From contig JAJZPQ010000031.1 in assembly GCA_021811085.1 (NCBI GenBank), positions 1 to 44,044 of the forward strand: DNA of 44,044 nucleotides. The letters are read 5' to 3'. Source of the DNA: Pseudomonadota bacterium. Lineage in GTDB: Bacteria > Pseudomonadota > Gammaproteobacteria > Burkholderiales > SG8-39. Position 1 is the stretch's first letter; each line of letters opens with the position of its first letter. The position numbers and the translations under genes were made by a program. This document shows, piece after piece, positions 1 to 9,313 of the stretch. The notes under the pieces were generated by a model. The model was not told where the DNA came from and did no database searches. It saw only the letters and a program-made list of their open reading frames with translations.

Positions 1-82
1 CTGGCTTGACCAGGATCTCGATGACATCGACCTCTTTGAAGTCGCCGATGTCGGGAACCTTGATTTCCGTGATGCTGGACAT
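1..82 (-). CDS. aceF: Pyruvate dehydrogenase E2 (dihydrolipoamide acetyltransferase), N-terminal fragment
   Basis: Only the first 27 codons are inside the window; the gene continues past base 1. The start reads MSSITEIKVPDIGDFKEVDV, the beginning of a lipoyl domain as found at the N-terminus of AceF. The ATG (80-82) lies 11 bases beyond the aceE stop, so aceE-aceF form the usual pdh operon. In the complex, E2 takes the acetyl group from E1 on its lipoyl-lysine and passes it to CoA. The lipoylated lysine itself lies outside the window. Confidence 0.85.
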   Translation of the reverse strand, partial: MSSITEIKVPDIGDFKEVDVIEILVKP

Positions 83-93
83 GGTCGTTCCTT

Positions 94-2796
94 TTACACC
101 GTCGCCGGATTAGGCTTGTTCGGGTCGATGCCGTATTTCTTGATCGCCTCGGCCACCGCCGACGCCTTGATTTCCCCCTGGTCCGCCAGCGCTTTGAGCG
201 CGGCCAGCGCGACCCAGCGGCGGTCGACTTCGAAAAACTCGCGCAATTTTTCGCGCGTGTCGGAGCGGCCGAAGCCGTCGGTGCCGAGTACGCGATAGCG
301 CCGCCCCGCGGGTATGAACGGCCGGATCTGCTCGGCGAAGGTCTTGATGTAATCGGTCGCAGCGACCACCGGCCCGGCATGGTCCTTGAGGCAGCGCTCC
401 ACCCAGGAGAGGCGCGGCGCATCGCCCGGATGCAGCATATTCCAGCGTTCGCAGGCGAGGCCGTCGCGGCGCAATTCGGTGAAGCTGGGGCAGCTCCAGA
501 CGTCGGCGCTGACGTCCCAGTCCTTTTCCAGCAGCTCGCCCGCGGCGATGACTTCGCGCAGGATGGTGCCCGAACCGAGCAGTTGCACTTTAAGCGGCTT
601 ATCCGCGTTCGTCTTGGTCTTATGCTTGGCGCCGGGCTTGAGCAGGTACATCCCCTTGATGATGCCTGCGGCGGCGCCTTCGGGCAGACCCGGGTGGACA
701 TAGTTCTCGTTCATCACGGTGATGTAGTAGAACACGTCTTCCTGGTTCGTCACCATGCGCCTCAAGCCGTCATGGATGATCAGCGCCAGCTCGTAGCCGA
801 ACGTCGGATCGTAGGAGACGCAGTTCGGGATCACCGAGGACAGGACGTGCGAATGCCCGTCCTCGTGCTGCAGGCCCTCGCCGTTGAGCGTGGTGCGCCC
901 GGCAGTGCCGCCGAGCAGGAAGCCGCGCGCGCGCTGATCGCCCGCGGCCCAGGCCAGATCGCCGATGCGCTGCAGTCCGAACATCGAATAGAAAATGTAG
1001 AACGGCACGCTGACCACGTTGCTCGTGCTGTAGGAAGTGGCGGCGGCGATCCAGGAGCAGAACGCGCCCGCCTCGTTGATGCCCTCCTCCAGTATCTGGC
1101 CCGCCTTGTCTTCGCGGTAATAGGTCACCTGGTCGCGGTCGACCGGCACGTATTTCTGGCCTTCCTGGGAATAGATGCCGAGCTGGCGGAACATGCCTTC
1201 CATGCCGAAGGTGCGCGCCTCGTCGGGCACGATCGGCACGATGTGCTTGCCCAGGTTCTTGTCGCGCAGCAGCGCGGTCAGGATGCGCACGAAAGCCATG
1301 GTGGTGGAAATTTCGCGCTCGGTGGCTTTGAGCACCGCGTCCAGCGCCGACAAGGGCGGCACTTCGGGCACCGCGTCCGCCTTGCGCCGGCGGCTGGGCA
1401 GGTAGCCGCCGAGCGCCTGGCGGCGCTGGTGCAGGTATTTCATCTCGGGCGAATCGGCCGGCGGAACGTAGAACGGCAACTCCTCCAGCTTGTCGTCGGG
1501 AATCGGGATATTGAAGCGGTCGCGGAACTGGCGAATGGACTCGACATCCATTTTCTTCTGCTGGTGCGTGGCCATCTTGCCTTCGCCGATCTTGCCCATG
1601 CCGAAGCCCTTGACCGTCTTCGCCAGAATCACGGTAGGCTGGCCCTTGTGCCGCATCGCCGCGGCATACGCGGCATAGATCTTGTGCGGATCGTGGCCGC
1701 CGCGGTTCAGGCGCCAGATGTCGGCATCGCTCATTTTCGACACCAGCTCCAGCAGTTTCGGATGCTTGCCGAAGAAATATTTGCGCACGAAGGCGCCGTC
1801 GTTGGCCTTGAAGTTCTGGTATTCGCCGTCGACGGTCTCTTCCATGACGCGCAGCAGGATGCCTTCCTTGTCGTGCGCGAGCAGCGGGTCCCAGTACGAG
1901 CCCCAGATCAGCTTGATCACATTCCAGTCGGCGCCGCGGAAGTCGCCCTCGAGCTCCTGAATGATCTTGCCGTTGCCGCGCACCGGGCCGTCCAGGCGCT
2001 GCAGATTGCAGTTGATGACGAACACCAGGTTGTCGAGCTTTTCGCGCGCCGCCATGGAAATGGCGCCCAGCGATTCGGGCTCGTCGGTTTCGCCGTCGCC
2101 GAGGAAGGCCCATACCTTGCGCTTCTCGGTGTCGGCCAGGCCGCGTGCATGCAGGTATTTGAGGTAGCGCGCCTGGTAGATCGCCTGGATCGGGCCGAGG
2201 CCCATCGATACCGTCGGAAACTGCCAGAAGTCCGGCATGATCCAGGGATGCGGATACGAGGTGACGCCCTTGCCGTCTACGTCGCGGCGGAAATTCACCA
2301 GCTGCTCGGGGGTCAACCGCCCTTCGAGCAGCGCGCGCGCGTAGACGCCGGGGGCCGAATGGCCCTGGAAATAGATCAGATCGCCGCCGTGCGCTGCGCT
2401 GGGCGCGTGCCAGAAATGATTCTGACCGATGCCGAACAGCGTGCCCACCGAGGCAAAGCTCGCGATATGGCCGCCGAGATCGCCTTCGGTCTTGTTCGCC
2501 TTGGCCACCATGATCATCGCGTTCCAGCGGCAGTAGGCGCGGATGCGGTCTTCCAGAGCGGCGTCGCCGGGCGAGCGCTCTTCCATGTGCGGCGGAATGG
2601 TATTGAGGTAGGCGGTCTGCGCCTTGTACGGCAGGTAGGCACCGGAGCGGCGCGCCTTGTCGATGAGCTTTTCCAGCAGATAATGCGCGCGTTCCGGGCC
2701 CTCGCGCTCGAGCACCGCTTCGAGCGCGTCCAGCCATTCCTGCGTCTCCAGGGAATCAGGATCGTTGGCGCCAGGGGATTCGGGGACTGCAGACAT
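94..2796 (-). CDS. aceE: Pyruvate dehydrogenase E1 component, homodimeric type
   Basis: A 900-residue protein, close to the length of the E. coli enzyme (about 887). It decarboxylates pyruvate with thiamine diphosphate and reductively acetylates the E2 lipoyl group, feeding acetyl-CoA to the TCA cycle. The thiamine-diphosphate/Mg motif GDGETDEPES...N is visible, and long stretches such as the FGMEGMFRQLGIYS region and NEAGAFCSWIAAATSYS are typical of AceE. It is directly followed by aceF. The upstream 464 bases carry a minus-strand terminator-like hairpin (2974-3005), so the promoter is either between that hairpin and 2796 or the hairpin attenuates a longer transcript. The start ATG is preceded by an AGGAG-like site (reverse strand of 2800-2810). 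Confidence 0.97.
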   Translation of the reverse strand: MSAVPESPGANDPDSLETQEWLDALEAVLEREGPERAHYLLEKLIDKARRSGAYLPYKAQTAYLNTIPPHMEERSPGDAALEDRIRAYCRWNAMIMVAKANKTEGDLGGHIASFASVGTLFGIGQNHFWHAPSAAHGGDLIYFQGHSAPGVYARALLEGRLTPEQLVNFRRDVDGKGVTSYPHPWIMPDFWQFPTVSMGLGPIQAIYQARYLKYLHARGLADTEKRKVWAFLGDGETDEPESLGAISMAAREKLDNLVFVINCNLQRLDGPVRGNGKIIQELEGDFRGADWNVIKLIWGSYWDPLLAHDKEGILLRVMEETVDGEYQNFKANDGAFVRKYFFGKHPKLLELVSKMSDADIWRLNRGGHDPHKIYAAYAAAMRHKGQPTVILAKTVKGFGMGKIGEGKMATHQQKKMDVESIRQFRDRFNIPIPDDKLEELPFYVPPADSPEMKYLHQRRQALGGYLPSRRRKADAVPEVPPLSALDAVLKATEREISTTMAFVRILTALLRDKNLGKHIVPIVPDEARTFGMEGMFRQLGIYSQEGQKYVPVDRDQVTYYREDKAGQILEEGINEAGAFCSWIAAATSYSTSNVVSVPFYIFYSMFGLQRIGDLAWAAGDQRARGFLLGGTAGRTTLNGEGLQHEDGHSHVLSSVIPNCVSYDPTFGYELALIIHDGLRRMVTNQEDVFYYITVMNENYVHPGLPEGAAAGIIKGMYLLKPGAKHKTKTNADKPLKVQLLGSGTILREVIAAGELLEKDWDVSADVWSCPSFTELRRDGLACERWNMLHPGDAPRLSWVERCLKDHAGPVVAATDYIKTFAEQIRPFIPAGRRYRVLGTDGFGRSDTREKLREFFEVDRRWVALAALKALADQGEIKASAVAEAIKKYGIDPNKPNPATV

Positions 2797-3260
2797 GGCT
2801 ACTCCTTCTAGGCTGCGGCGGCGACGCTCGTTTCTACCGGCGGTCGGAAATTGCAGGGCAAGCGCAGTGCCCTCTGCTTGCGCGCCGCTTTTGTCTTAAA
2901 TCGCAGATTTCAGCGTGGCCATTATACAGGCAGTGCGGCGCGCGCTGCGGCGCCACAGGACGCGGCGACCGGCAAAAAAAAGCCAGAGCGCGAGCTCCGG
3001 CTTTTGAGAGTGAGGACAATTGAGCGGAAGCCTCGCATACGCAATTACAGCTTCCGATGCCACTGTAGTCTGCACGGCAGATACTGTGTATTGGGACAAA
3101 CCCTATGCGGGACCACACCGTTTTGCACCCGGCAGTTCCGGGAAAACCCCAATGTCTGTGAGGCGCGGCGCTGGCATGATGCGCATTTAGCGGCCGGGTG
3201 CAGACATGCTAGCATTCCCGGTTCCGGATACGCAATTCGCGCCCACACGCCCACACCCCG
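2797..3260. other. Divergent intergenic region between aceE and a sensor kinase gene
   Basis: No convincing protein gene. It holds a strong minus-strand terminator-like stem (2974-3005). Upstream of that on the same strand are further inverted repeats, for example GGAAGC...GCTTCC (about 3025-3054) and CCCGG...CCGGG (about 3127-3141). These suggest a structured RNA or leader between about 3190 and 2974. The plus-strand kinase begins at 3261 with no clear ribosome-binding site. Confidence 0.5.
2974..3005 (-). terminator. Rho-independent terminator upstream of aceE
   Basis: Reading the minus strand, AAAAGCCGGAGC and GCTCTGGCTTTT form a 12-bp stem with one mismatch around a 4-base loop, followed by a run of seven to eight T. 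No gene on the minus strand lies just upstream. It therefore terminates either a small RNA transcribed from about 3190 or an attenuated aceE leader. Read on the plus strand it has only four T and would be weaker. Confidence 0.7.
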
Positions 3261-5618
3261 ATGCCGCCCAGCATGGCCGTCAGCCCAGCCACTCCATCCA
3301 ACCAGCGCTGGCAATGGATGATGCCCAATGTCGCCGTGGGCGCGTTCATCATCGCCATGATCGCACTGGTGTGGTTGCTGCAGAAACGCGACTTCGATCA
3401 GCAAATGGCCGCGCTGACGCACGACGTGCAATGGGCCGAGCAGACGCTGAAAGTGCACATGCAGGGCGACGAAGCGTTCCTGCAAGGGCTGGCGCGCGAG
3501 GTGGCCGACGGCCAGGTCGACCGCGCCAGGTTCCAAGCCCGCTCGGTCCATTACCTGGCGACCAACCCGCACTTGTCCGGCATTGCCTGGATCGATGCCG
3601 GACAAGCCGTCCACGAAGCGGTGCCGCGCACGATCGGCGACGCCGACAAAATACAGTCGTTCACCGATCATGCGCAGGCGCTGGGTTTCAACGCCGTACG
3701 CAACTCCGATCGGCCGTTGTACAGCGATGTGTATGCGAGCGAACGCTACGGCCCGAGTTTCGAGCTGTTGGTGCCGATCCGCCGCGGTCCCGATTTCCTC
3801 GGCGCCATGGTGGCGACCTACCCGGTGGCGGACATTGCACGCTATCTGGTGCCCATATGGTTTTCGGAAAAATACCACCTGAGTTTCACCGGCGCCGGCG
3901 GCCAGTTGCTGGCGGAGAACTCGGCCACGCATCCGCGCGATGGGGATCTGACCTACAGCCTCAATATCGTCCCCCCGGGCAACGGCGTGCAGATGCGCGT
4001 GGCCGCGTATCTCGTCAGCACCAGCCTCGCCAAAACCCTGCCGATATATCTGATCGCCGGACTGTCGCTGCTGGTGGTATGGAGCCTGTGGTCGCTGAGC
4101 AATAATCTTGCGCGGCGCATCCGCGCCGAGGACGCCTTGCGCGCCGAATCGAATTTCCGCAAGGCGATGGAGGAGTCCATGCCCACCGGCATGCGCGCCA
4201 TCGACATGCACGGGCGCATCACCTATGTCAATGCCGCTTTCTGCAAAATGGTCGGATATGCGCCGCATGAATTGATCGGTGCCGCCGCGCCCTTCCCCTA
4301 TTGGAGCCCGCACGACCTGGCGGAGCACACGCAAAACCTGCAGCGCTCGCTAGCGGGCGAGCCGCCGCGCGGCGGCATCGAGCTGCACTTCCGCCGCAAG
4401 AACGGCGAGATTTTCGACGTGCGCATCCACGAGGCACCGCTGGTGGACGCGAGCGGCCGCCAGTCCGGCTGGATGGCGTCGGTCCACGACATCACCGAGC
4501 AAAGGCGCGCGCGCGCGGAACTGGAGGCTTCGCACCGGCGCTTCATGACCGTCCTCGACGGGATGGATGCGGCGATCTACGTCGCCAGCCTGGAGGCGGA
4601 CGAAATCCTGTTCGCCAACAAGGCGTTCAAGAGCATCTACGGCTACGACGCCGTGGGACGCAACTGCTGGAAGGTCACCAGCGCCTGTCACCCGGAGCCG
4701 GAGCAGTTCATGGCCGCCGCACGCAAGCTCGCGCCGCACCAGACCCCGCTGGAGCTGTACGATAGCGAACTGCAGAACAGCCTCAACGGCCACTGGTACC
4801 AGCTGCGTGAGCGCGCGATCCAGTGGGTGGACGGCCGCGTAGTGCGCATGGAAATCGCCACTGACATCACCGACCGCATGAAGATGGAGGAACTCAACAG
4901 CCAGCAACTGGAGCGGCTGCAGCAGACCTCGCGCCTGATCACCATGGGCGAAATGGCGTCCAGCCTGGCGCATGAATTGAACCAACCGCTGTCGGCGATC
5001 GCGAATTACAATATGGGTTGCGTCAACCGCCTGCAAGCCAACGATTATCGCCCGGAGGAACTGCTGGCCGCGATGCAGAAAGCAAGCGTACAGGCAGAAC
5101 GCGCCGGCAAGATCATACGGCGCGTGCGCGACTTCGTGAAGAAGAGCGAACCCAACCGCGGCGCGGTGCAGATCGCCGAGGTCGTAGAGGAGATCATCGG
5201 CTTCGCCGAGATCGAGGCGCGCAAGGCGGGCGTGCGCATCGGCGTCAGCGTCCCGCCCGACCTGCCCGCCGCGTATGCCGACAAGATCATGGTCGAACAG
5301 GTGGTACTCAACTTGGTGAAAAACGGCATCGAAGCCATGCACGACACGCCGCGCAGCAAGCGCGGGCTCACCATTCGTGCGCGCGCCAACGGCAAGGAAT
5401 TCATCGAGGTCAACATAGCCGACCGCGGCCCGGGGCTGACCGCCGAACAGCGCGAGCGCCTGTTCACCCCGTTTTACACGACTAAACCAGAGGGTATGGG
5501 CATGGGACTGAACATTTGCCGCTCCATCATAGAATTCCACCACGGCCGCCTGTGGACCGCAGGCAATGCGGGCGGCGGCAGCGTATTCAGCTTCACTCTT
5601 CCGTTGATTCCGCAATGA
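3261..5618 (+). CDS. Membrane PAS-domain sensor histidine kinase
   Basis: A 785-residue kinase. Transmembrane segments are at about residues 22-41 and 256-278, flanking an extracytoplasmic sensor of roughly 210 residues that looks Cache/CHASE-like. Two PAS domains follow (about 293-405 and 420-535), then a HisKA domain with the phospho-accepting His at about 571 (LAHELNQPLSA). The C-terminal ATPase domain has an N box (NLVKNGIEAM), G1 (DRGPGL) and G2 (GMGMGLNICRS). The last codons overlap the next gene by ATGA, so the two proteins are a kinase-regulator pair. The layout resembles FixL/TodS-type kinases paired with FixJ-type regulators. The ligand is unknown. The start at 3261 lacks a good ribosome-binding site; an in-frame ATG at 3273 is an alternative. 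Confidence 0.9.
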   Translation: MPPSMAVSPATPSNQRWQWMMPNVAVGAFIIAMIALVWLLQKRDFDQQMAALTHDVQWAEQTLKVHMQGDEAFLQGLAREVADGQVDRARFQARSVHYLATNPHLSGIAWIDAGQAVHEAVPRTIGDADKIQSFTDHAQALGFNAVRNSDRPLYSDVYASERYGPSFELLVPIRRGPDFLGAMVATYPVADIARYLVPIWFSEKYHLSFTGAGGQLLAENSATHPRDGDLTYSLNIVPPGNGVQMRVAAYLVSTSLAKTLPIYLIAGLSLLVVWSLWSLSNNLARRIRAEDALRAESNFRKAMEESMPTGMRAIDMHGRITYVNAAFCKMVGYAPHELIGAAAPFPYWSPHDLAEHTQNLQRSLAGEPPRGGIELHFRRKNGEIFDVRIHEAPLVDASGRQSGWMASVHDITEQRRARAELEASHRRFMTVLDGMDAAIYVASLEADEILFANKAFKSIYGYDAVGRNCWKVTSACHPEPEQFMAAARKLAPHQTPLELYDSELQNSLNGHWYQLRERAIQWVDGRVVRMEIATDITDRMKMEELNSQQLERLQQTSRLITMGEMASSLAHELNQPLSAIANYNMGCVNRLQANDYRPEELLAAMQKASVQAERAGKIIRRVRDFVKKSEPNRGAVQIAEVVEEIIGFAEIEARKAGVRIGVSVPPDLPAAYADKIMVEQVVLNLVKNGIEAMHDTPRSKRGLTIRARANGKEFIEVNIADRGPGLTAEQRERLFTPFYTTKPEGMGMGLNICRSIIEFHHGRLWTAGNAGGGSVFSFTLPLIPQ

Positions 5619-6220
5619 CTGAACCCAGAGTACATATCGTCGATGACGACGATGCGATGCGCGATTCGCTCAAGTGGCTGCTGGAGTCGCGCGGTCTCGA
5701 GGTCGAGTTGTATCCCTCGGGCGAAGCGTTTCTTGCCGCGTTCAACAGCGGCTTCTGCGGCTGCCTGGTGCTCGACGTGCGCATGCCCGGCATGAACGGG
5801 ATGGACCTGTACGAGCAGCTGCGGGCGCGCAACTCGACCCTGCCGGTGATCTTCATCACCGGCCACGGCGACGTGCCGATGGCGGTGTCCGCGCTGAAGA
5901 AAGGCGCGGCCGATTTCATCGAAAAACCGTTCAACGACCAGGACATGCTGCGGCTGATCGAGACCTGCATGCGGCAGGACCGTGCCGCCGCCGCCAAGCG
6001 CGCCGAAAACGCATCCGTGGCGCAGCGGCTGGAGAGCCTGACGCAGCGCGAACGCGAAGTGCTCGGCCTGATCGTCGCCGGCAAGCTGAACAAACAGATC
6101 GCCGACGAGCTCGGCATCAGCATCAAGACGGTGGAAGTGCACCGCTCTCGCGTGATGGAGAAGATGGGCGCCAATTCGGTGGCCGAGCTGGTGCAGCTCG
6201 TGTTGAAGAAGCAGGTATAG
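5615..6220 (+). CDS. FixJ/NarL-type response regulator (REC + LuxR HTH)
   Basis: A 201-residue regulator. The receiver domain (about 1-120) has acidic residues DDDD near 10-13, a phospho-acceptor Asp at about 54 (LVLDVRMPG) and Lys at about 104 (EKPF). The C-terminal LuxR-type helix-turn-helix spans about 140-200 (LTQREREVLGLIVAG...NKQIADELGISIKTVEVHR). The ATG at 5615 overlaps the kinase stop codon (ATGA), which fixes the start and indicates translational coupling. It probably receives phosphate from the upstream PAS kinase and activates sigma70-type promoters. The target genes are not evident here; neither aceE nor prlC shows an obvious shared operator. Confidence 0.93.
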   Translation: MTEPRVHIVDDDDAMRDSLKWLLESRGLEVELYPSGEAFLAAFNSGFCGCLVLDVRMPGMNGMDLYEQLRARNSTLPVIFITGHGDVPMAVSALKKGAADFIEKPFNDQDMLRLIETCMRQDRAAAAKRAENASVAQRLESLTQREREVLGLIVAGKLNKQIADELGISIKTVEVHRSRVMEKMGANSVAELVQLVLKKQV

Positions 6221-6305
6221 GCGCATTGCTGCGGCCGCGCGCGCAGGCGCGGGGCCGCCGTTTCGGCTGTCGCGCGCCGCAGAACCCCAGAAGGGAAAAG
6301 TGAAC

Positions 6306-8384
6306 ATGCCCGACCCGAATCCGCTATTGGATTTCAGCGGCTTGCCGCGCTTTGCCGCGATCAAGCCGGAACACATCGCGCCGGCGGTGGAACGGCTGCT
6401 CGCACAAAACCGCGCGTGCATCGACAGCCTGACGCGTGCGCAAACCCCCACGACCTGGGCCGATTTCGTCGCGCCGCTGGAGGATGCGAACGAAAGGCTC
6501 GCGCGCGCCTGGGGTGTGGTCGGCCATCTGCACGGCGTGCTCGACTCGCCGGAGCTGCGCGCCACCTATAACGCGAACCAGCCCAAGATCGTCCAGTACT
6601 ACACCGAGCTGGGGCAGAACCTGGCTTTGTTCGACAAGTACAAGGCGTTGAAGGCGTCGCCCGAGTTCACCGCACTGACGCTGGCGCAGCGCCGAATTGT
6701 GGACAACGAAATCCGCGATTTCCGCCTCTCCGGCGCAGAACTCGAGCCGCAGCAAAAGCAGCGCTTTGCCGCAATCTCGGAGGAACTGGCGCAGCTCGCG
6801 ACCAAATTCTCCGAGAACCTGCTCGATGCGACCAACGCGTTTGCGCTCTACGTCGAAGACCGGAGCGAACTCGCCGGCCTTCCCGCGGACGTGATCGAAA
6901 GCGCGCGCGCCGGCGCAGAAAAGGACGGCAGGGCGGGCTGGAAATTCAGCCTGCACGCGCCGTCCTACGTCCCGTTCATGCAATATGCCGCACAGCGCGG
7001 GCTGCGCGAACAGATGTACCGCGCCTACGTCACGCGCGCGAGCGAATTCGGCAAGCCCGAACTCGACAATACGGCGCTGATCACGCAGATGCTCCGTCTG
7101 CACCGGGAGGCGGCGCAACTGCTCGGCTACGCCAACCACGCCGAGGTTTCGCTGGTGCCGAAAATGGCGCAGACGCCGCAGCAGGTGCTCGCTTTCCTCG
7201 AAGATCTGGCCGCAAAGGCGCTGCCTTTCGCGCGCAAGGATTATGCCGAACTCGCCCAATTCGCCGCAGCCGAACTGGGCCTGGCGCAGCTCGAGGCCTG
7301 GGACCTCGCTTACGCCTCCGAAAAATTGCGCGCCGCGCGCTACGCTTTTTCCGACCAGGAGGTGAAGCAGTATTTTTCCGAAGCCAGGGTCATGCAGGGG
7401 ATGTTCCGCGTGGTCGAGACGATTTTCGGCGTGCGCATCGAGCCCGACCAAGCCGAAACCTGGCATCCGACGGTGCGCTTTTTCCGCGTCAGCGACGGCG
7501 CAGGCAGGCTGCTCGGCCAGTTCTATCTCGATCCCTATGCGCGCGACACCAAGCGCGGCGGCGCCTGGATGGACGAGGCCATCAGCCGCCGCAGGCTGGG
7601 TGAGCACGTGCAGATCCCGGTCGCGTATCTGACCTGCAATTTTTCCGCGCCGGTCGGCGGCAAGCCGGCCTTGTTCACCCATGACGAAGTGCTGACCCTG
7701 TTTCACGAGTTCGGCCACGGCCTGCATCACCTGCTCACGCGCGTCGATTACCTCGGCGTGTCGGGCCTGCACGGGGTGGAATGGGACGCGGTCGAGCTGC
7801 CCAGCCAGTTCATGGAAAATTTCTGCTGGGAATGGGAGGTGCTCGCGCATATGACCGCGCATGCGGACAGCGGCGAACCCTTGCCGCGTGCGCTGTATGA
7901 CAAGATGCTCGCCGCGAAGAACTTCCAAAGCGGCATGCAGACCGTGCGCCAGCTGGAATTCTCGCTGTTCGACATGCACCTGCATTACGATTTCGAACCC
8001 ACCGGCAGCAAGACCGTGCAGCAATTGCTGGACGAAATCCGCAGCCGCGTGGCAGTGGCGATTCTGCCGGCTTACAACCGCTTCCAGAATAATTTCTCGC
8101 ACATTTTCGCCGGCGGTTACAGCGCCGGCTATTACAGCTACAAGTGGGCCGAAGTGCTGTCGGCGGACGCCTACAGCCTGTTCGAGGAAAATGGCGTGCT
8201 CGACCAACTTAGCGGTAAACGCTTTCGCGACGAAATCCTGGCGGTGGGCGGCAGCCGCCCCGCGATCGACTCGTTCCGCGCGTTCCGCGGCCGCGAGCCC
8301 AAGGTGGATGCGCTGCTGCGGCACAGCGGCATGATTCCCGCCTGTTTAGACGACAAAAATACCTCCGAAACCCGCATCGAATAA
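6306..8384 (+). CDS. prlC: Oligopeptidase A (M3 family zinc metallopeptidase)
   Basis: A 692-residue cytoplasmic peptidase that degrades short peptides, including cleaved signal peptides. The zinc site HEFGH is at about 467-471 (LFHEFGHGLHHLL), with the expected downstream Glu in the GLHGVEWDAVELPSQ stretch. The length matches E. coli OpdA (about 680). The start was set at ATG 6306 rather than the in-frame GTG at 6300, because AGAAGGGA sits about nine bases before the ATG and only three before the GTG. It lies 85 bases after the response regulator on the same strand and may be read through from it, although the spacer is GC-rich and hairpin-prone. Confidence 0.95.
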   Translation: MPDPNPLLDFSGLPRFAAIKPEHIAPAVERLLAQNRACIDSLTRAQTPTTWADFVAPLEDANERLARAWGVVGHLHGVLDSPELRATYNANQPKIVQYYTELGQNLALFDKYKALKASPEFTALTLAQRRIVDNEIRDFRLSGAELEPQQKQRFAAISEELAQLATKFSENLLDATNAFALYVEDRSELAGLPADVIESARAGAEKDGRAGWKFSLHAPSYVPFMQYAAQRGLREQMYRAYVTRASEFGKPELDNTALITQMLRLHREAAQLLGYANHAEVSLVPKMAQTPQQVLAFLEDLAAKALPFARKDYAELAQFAAAELGLAQLEAWDLAYASEKLRAARYAFSDQEVKQYFSEARVMQGMFRVVETIFGVRIEPDQAETWHPTVRFFRVSDGAGRLLGQFYLDPYARDTKRGGAWMDEAISRRRLGEHVQIPVAYLTCNFSAPVGGKPALFTHDEVLTLFHEFGHGLHHLLTRVDYLGVSGLHGVEWDAVELPSQFMENFCWEWEVLAHMTAHADSGEPLPRALYDKMLAAKNFQSGMQTVRQLEFSLFDMHLHYDFEPTGSKTVQQLLDEIRSRVAVAILPAYNRFQNNFSHIFAGGYSAGYYSYKWAEVLSADAYSLFEENGVLDQLSGKRFRDEILAVGGSRPAIDSFRAFRGREPKVDALLRHSGMIPACLDDKNTSETRIE

Positions 8385-8393
8385 GGACCTGCC

Positions 8394-8419
8394 GCTTTGC
8401 TCGCTCGCGTGGGCAAAGC
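8394..8419 (+). terminator. Weak hairpin after prlC
   Basis: GCTTTGC and GCAAAGC form a 7-bp stem around a 12-base loop just after the prlC stop, without a T run. It lies between convergent genes, so it is a possible but weak transcription end. Confidence 0.3.
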
Positions 8420-8474
8420 CGCATTCCCGCGCCGTTGCCCACCCTGTTTTCTTTGGTTCAGTTGACCTGATGTC

Positions 8475-9263
8475 TTACGGATGCTTCGACTTCTCCGTGA
8501 AATGGCAGCCGCCACAGTCCATCATGCCACGGCTGTTCTCCAGGGAACCTCCCTGGTCATGGCACGAGCGGCACGCCTGGACCTCGGGCGAGAGAACGTG
8601 TACGGGCTTGAATTGCCCATCCAGCCTGCTGTTCAACAGTTCAACTGTATATTTCGCCACCGAGCCGGCGAGCCATGCGCATCGCTCTGCCCGTTCCTTG
8701 GAAAAGGACTTGAATCCCGTTTCCTTGCACCAACGGCTCACCGAGACATGGCACAGTGGAGAATGGGCCACGGACGCCTTGATCTCGAATTTCGGAGACT
8801 TGGGACGGTAGCCGGGAAGGGCCTCCTGTTCGTACCAGTTGAACACCTCGCGGATAAGCGGAAAGGCTGCCTCTCTCTGCTTTGGGTCGAGCCCTCCGGC
8901 AACCAGGAAGGTGGCCGCAGAGGCCCCGTTCAGGGTGCCACAAAGCGACGAGATACCCGCAACCCCCCCTTCACCAAAAACCATCATCTCCGATGGCATG
9001 ACGGTATAGGGGAACCCAACTGTTTCCCTGAGCTGGCTGATGATCGCATCGAAGGTTGCGTAGCAACATGCCCCCCTGTAAAATCCTGCGTACCCGCGCT
9101 CTCCCGCGAGTTCCGGATTCAATCGCTGGTACGGCCAGGGAACCGCGGGTGCCTTCACATTCTCTTGCGTGGCACGAACATTCCCCGCCAAGATTGGTGT
9201 AACAGCAACTCCCCCCGTGCCGACCGCGAGCATTTTAAGCAAATCTCTTCTTCGATTACTCAT
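8475..9263 (-). CDS. Tat-exported split-Soret-type dihaem cytochrome c
   Basis: A 262-residue protein. The N-terminus has a twin-arginine signal (RRRDLLKM followed by a hydrophobic stretch and an AGNVRA-like end). The body resembles the C_GCAxxG_C_C redox-protein family, with Cys at about 66, 67, 108, 171, 179 and 195. The C-terminus carries two haem c motifs, CRSCH (231-235) and CGGCH (250-254). This combination matches split-Soret cytochrome c, known from Desulfovibrio. A good ribosome-binding site (AGGAGAAAGGA) precedes the ATG. A sigma54-type promoter lies about 50 bases upstream (9314-9329). It is divergent from the receiver/multihaem operon and probably works with it in periplasmic electron transfer; its exact reaction is unknown. 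Confidence 0.82.
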   Translation of the reverse strand: MSNRRRDLLKMLAVGTGGVAVTPILAGNVRATQENVKAPAVPWPYQRLNPELAGERGYAGFYRGACCYATFDAIISQLRETVGFPYTVMPSEMMVFGEGGVAGISSLCGTLNGASAATFLVAGGLDPKQREAAFPLIREVFNWYEQEALPGYRPKSPKFEIKASVAHSPLCHVSVSRWCKETGFKSFSKERAERCAWLAGSVAKYTVELLNSRLDGQFKPVHVLSPEVQACRSCHDQGGSLENSRGMMDCGGCHFTEKSKHP

Positions 9264-9313
9264 GTTTTTTCCTTTCTCCTAATTTGTGTTGTGGGGATAT
9301 CCAGTCATTAGGA

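Noticed and set aside
379-2811. Long open frame antisense to aceE (about 810 codons)
   Set aside because: It is a GC-rich shadow of aceE: no recognisable domain, Arg/His/Ala-rich composition, and it fully overlaps a certain gene.
2974-3190. 6S RNA (ssrS)
   Set aside because: Length and terminator would fit, but I could not find the long closing stem and conserved bubble of 6S RNA.
3045-4334. Minus-strand open frame opposite the PAS kinase
   Set aside because: Shadow frame over a well-supported kinase; no domain and no ribosome-binding site.
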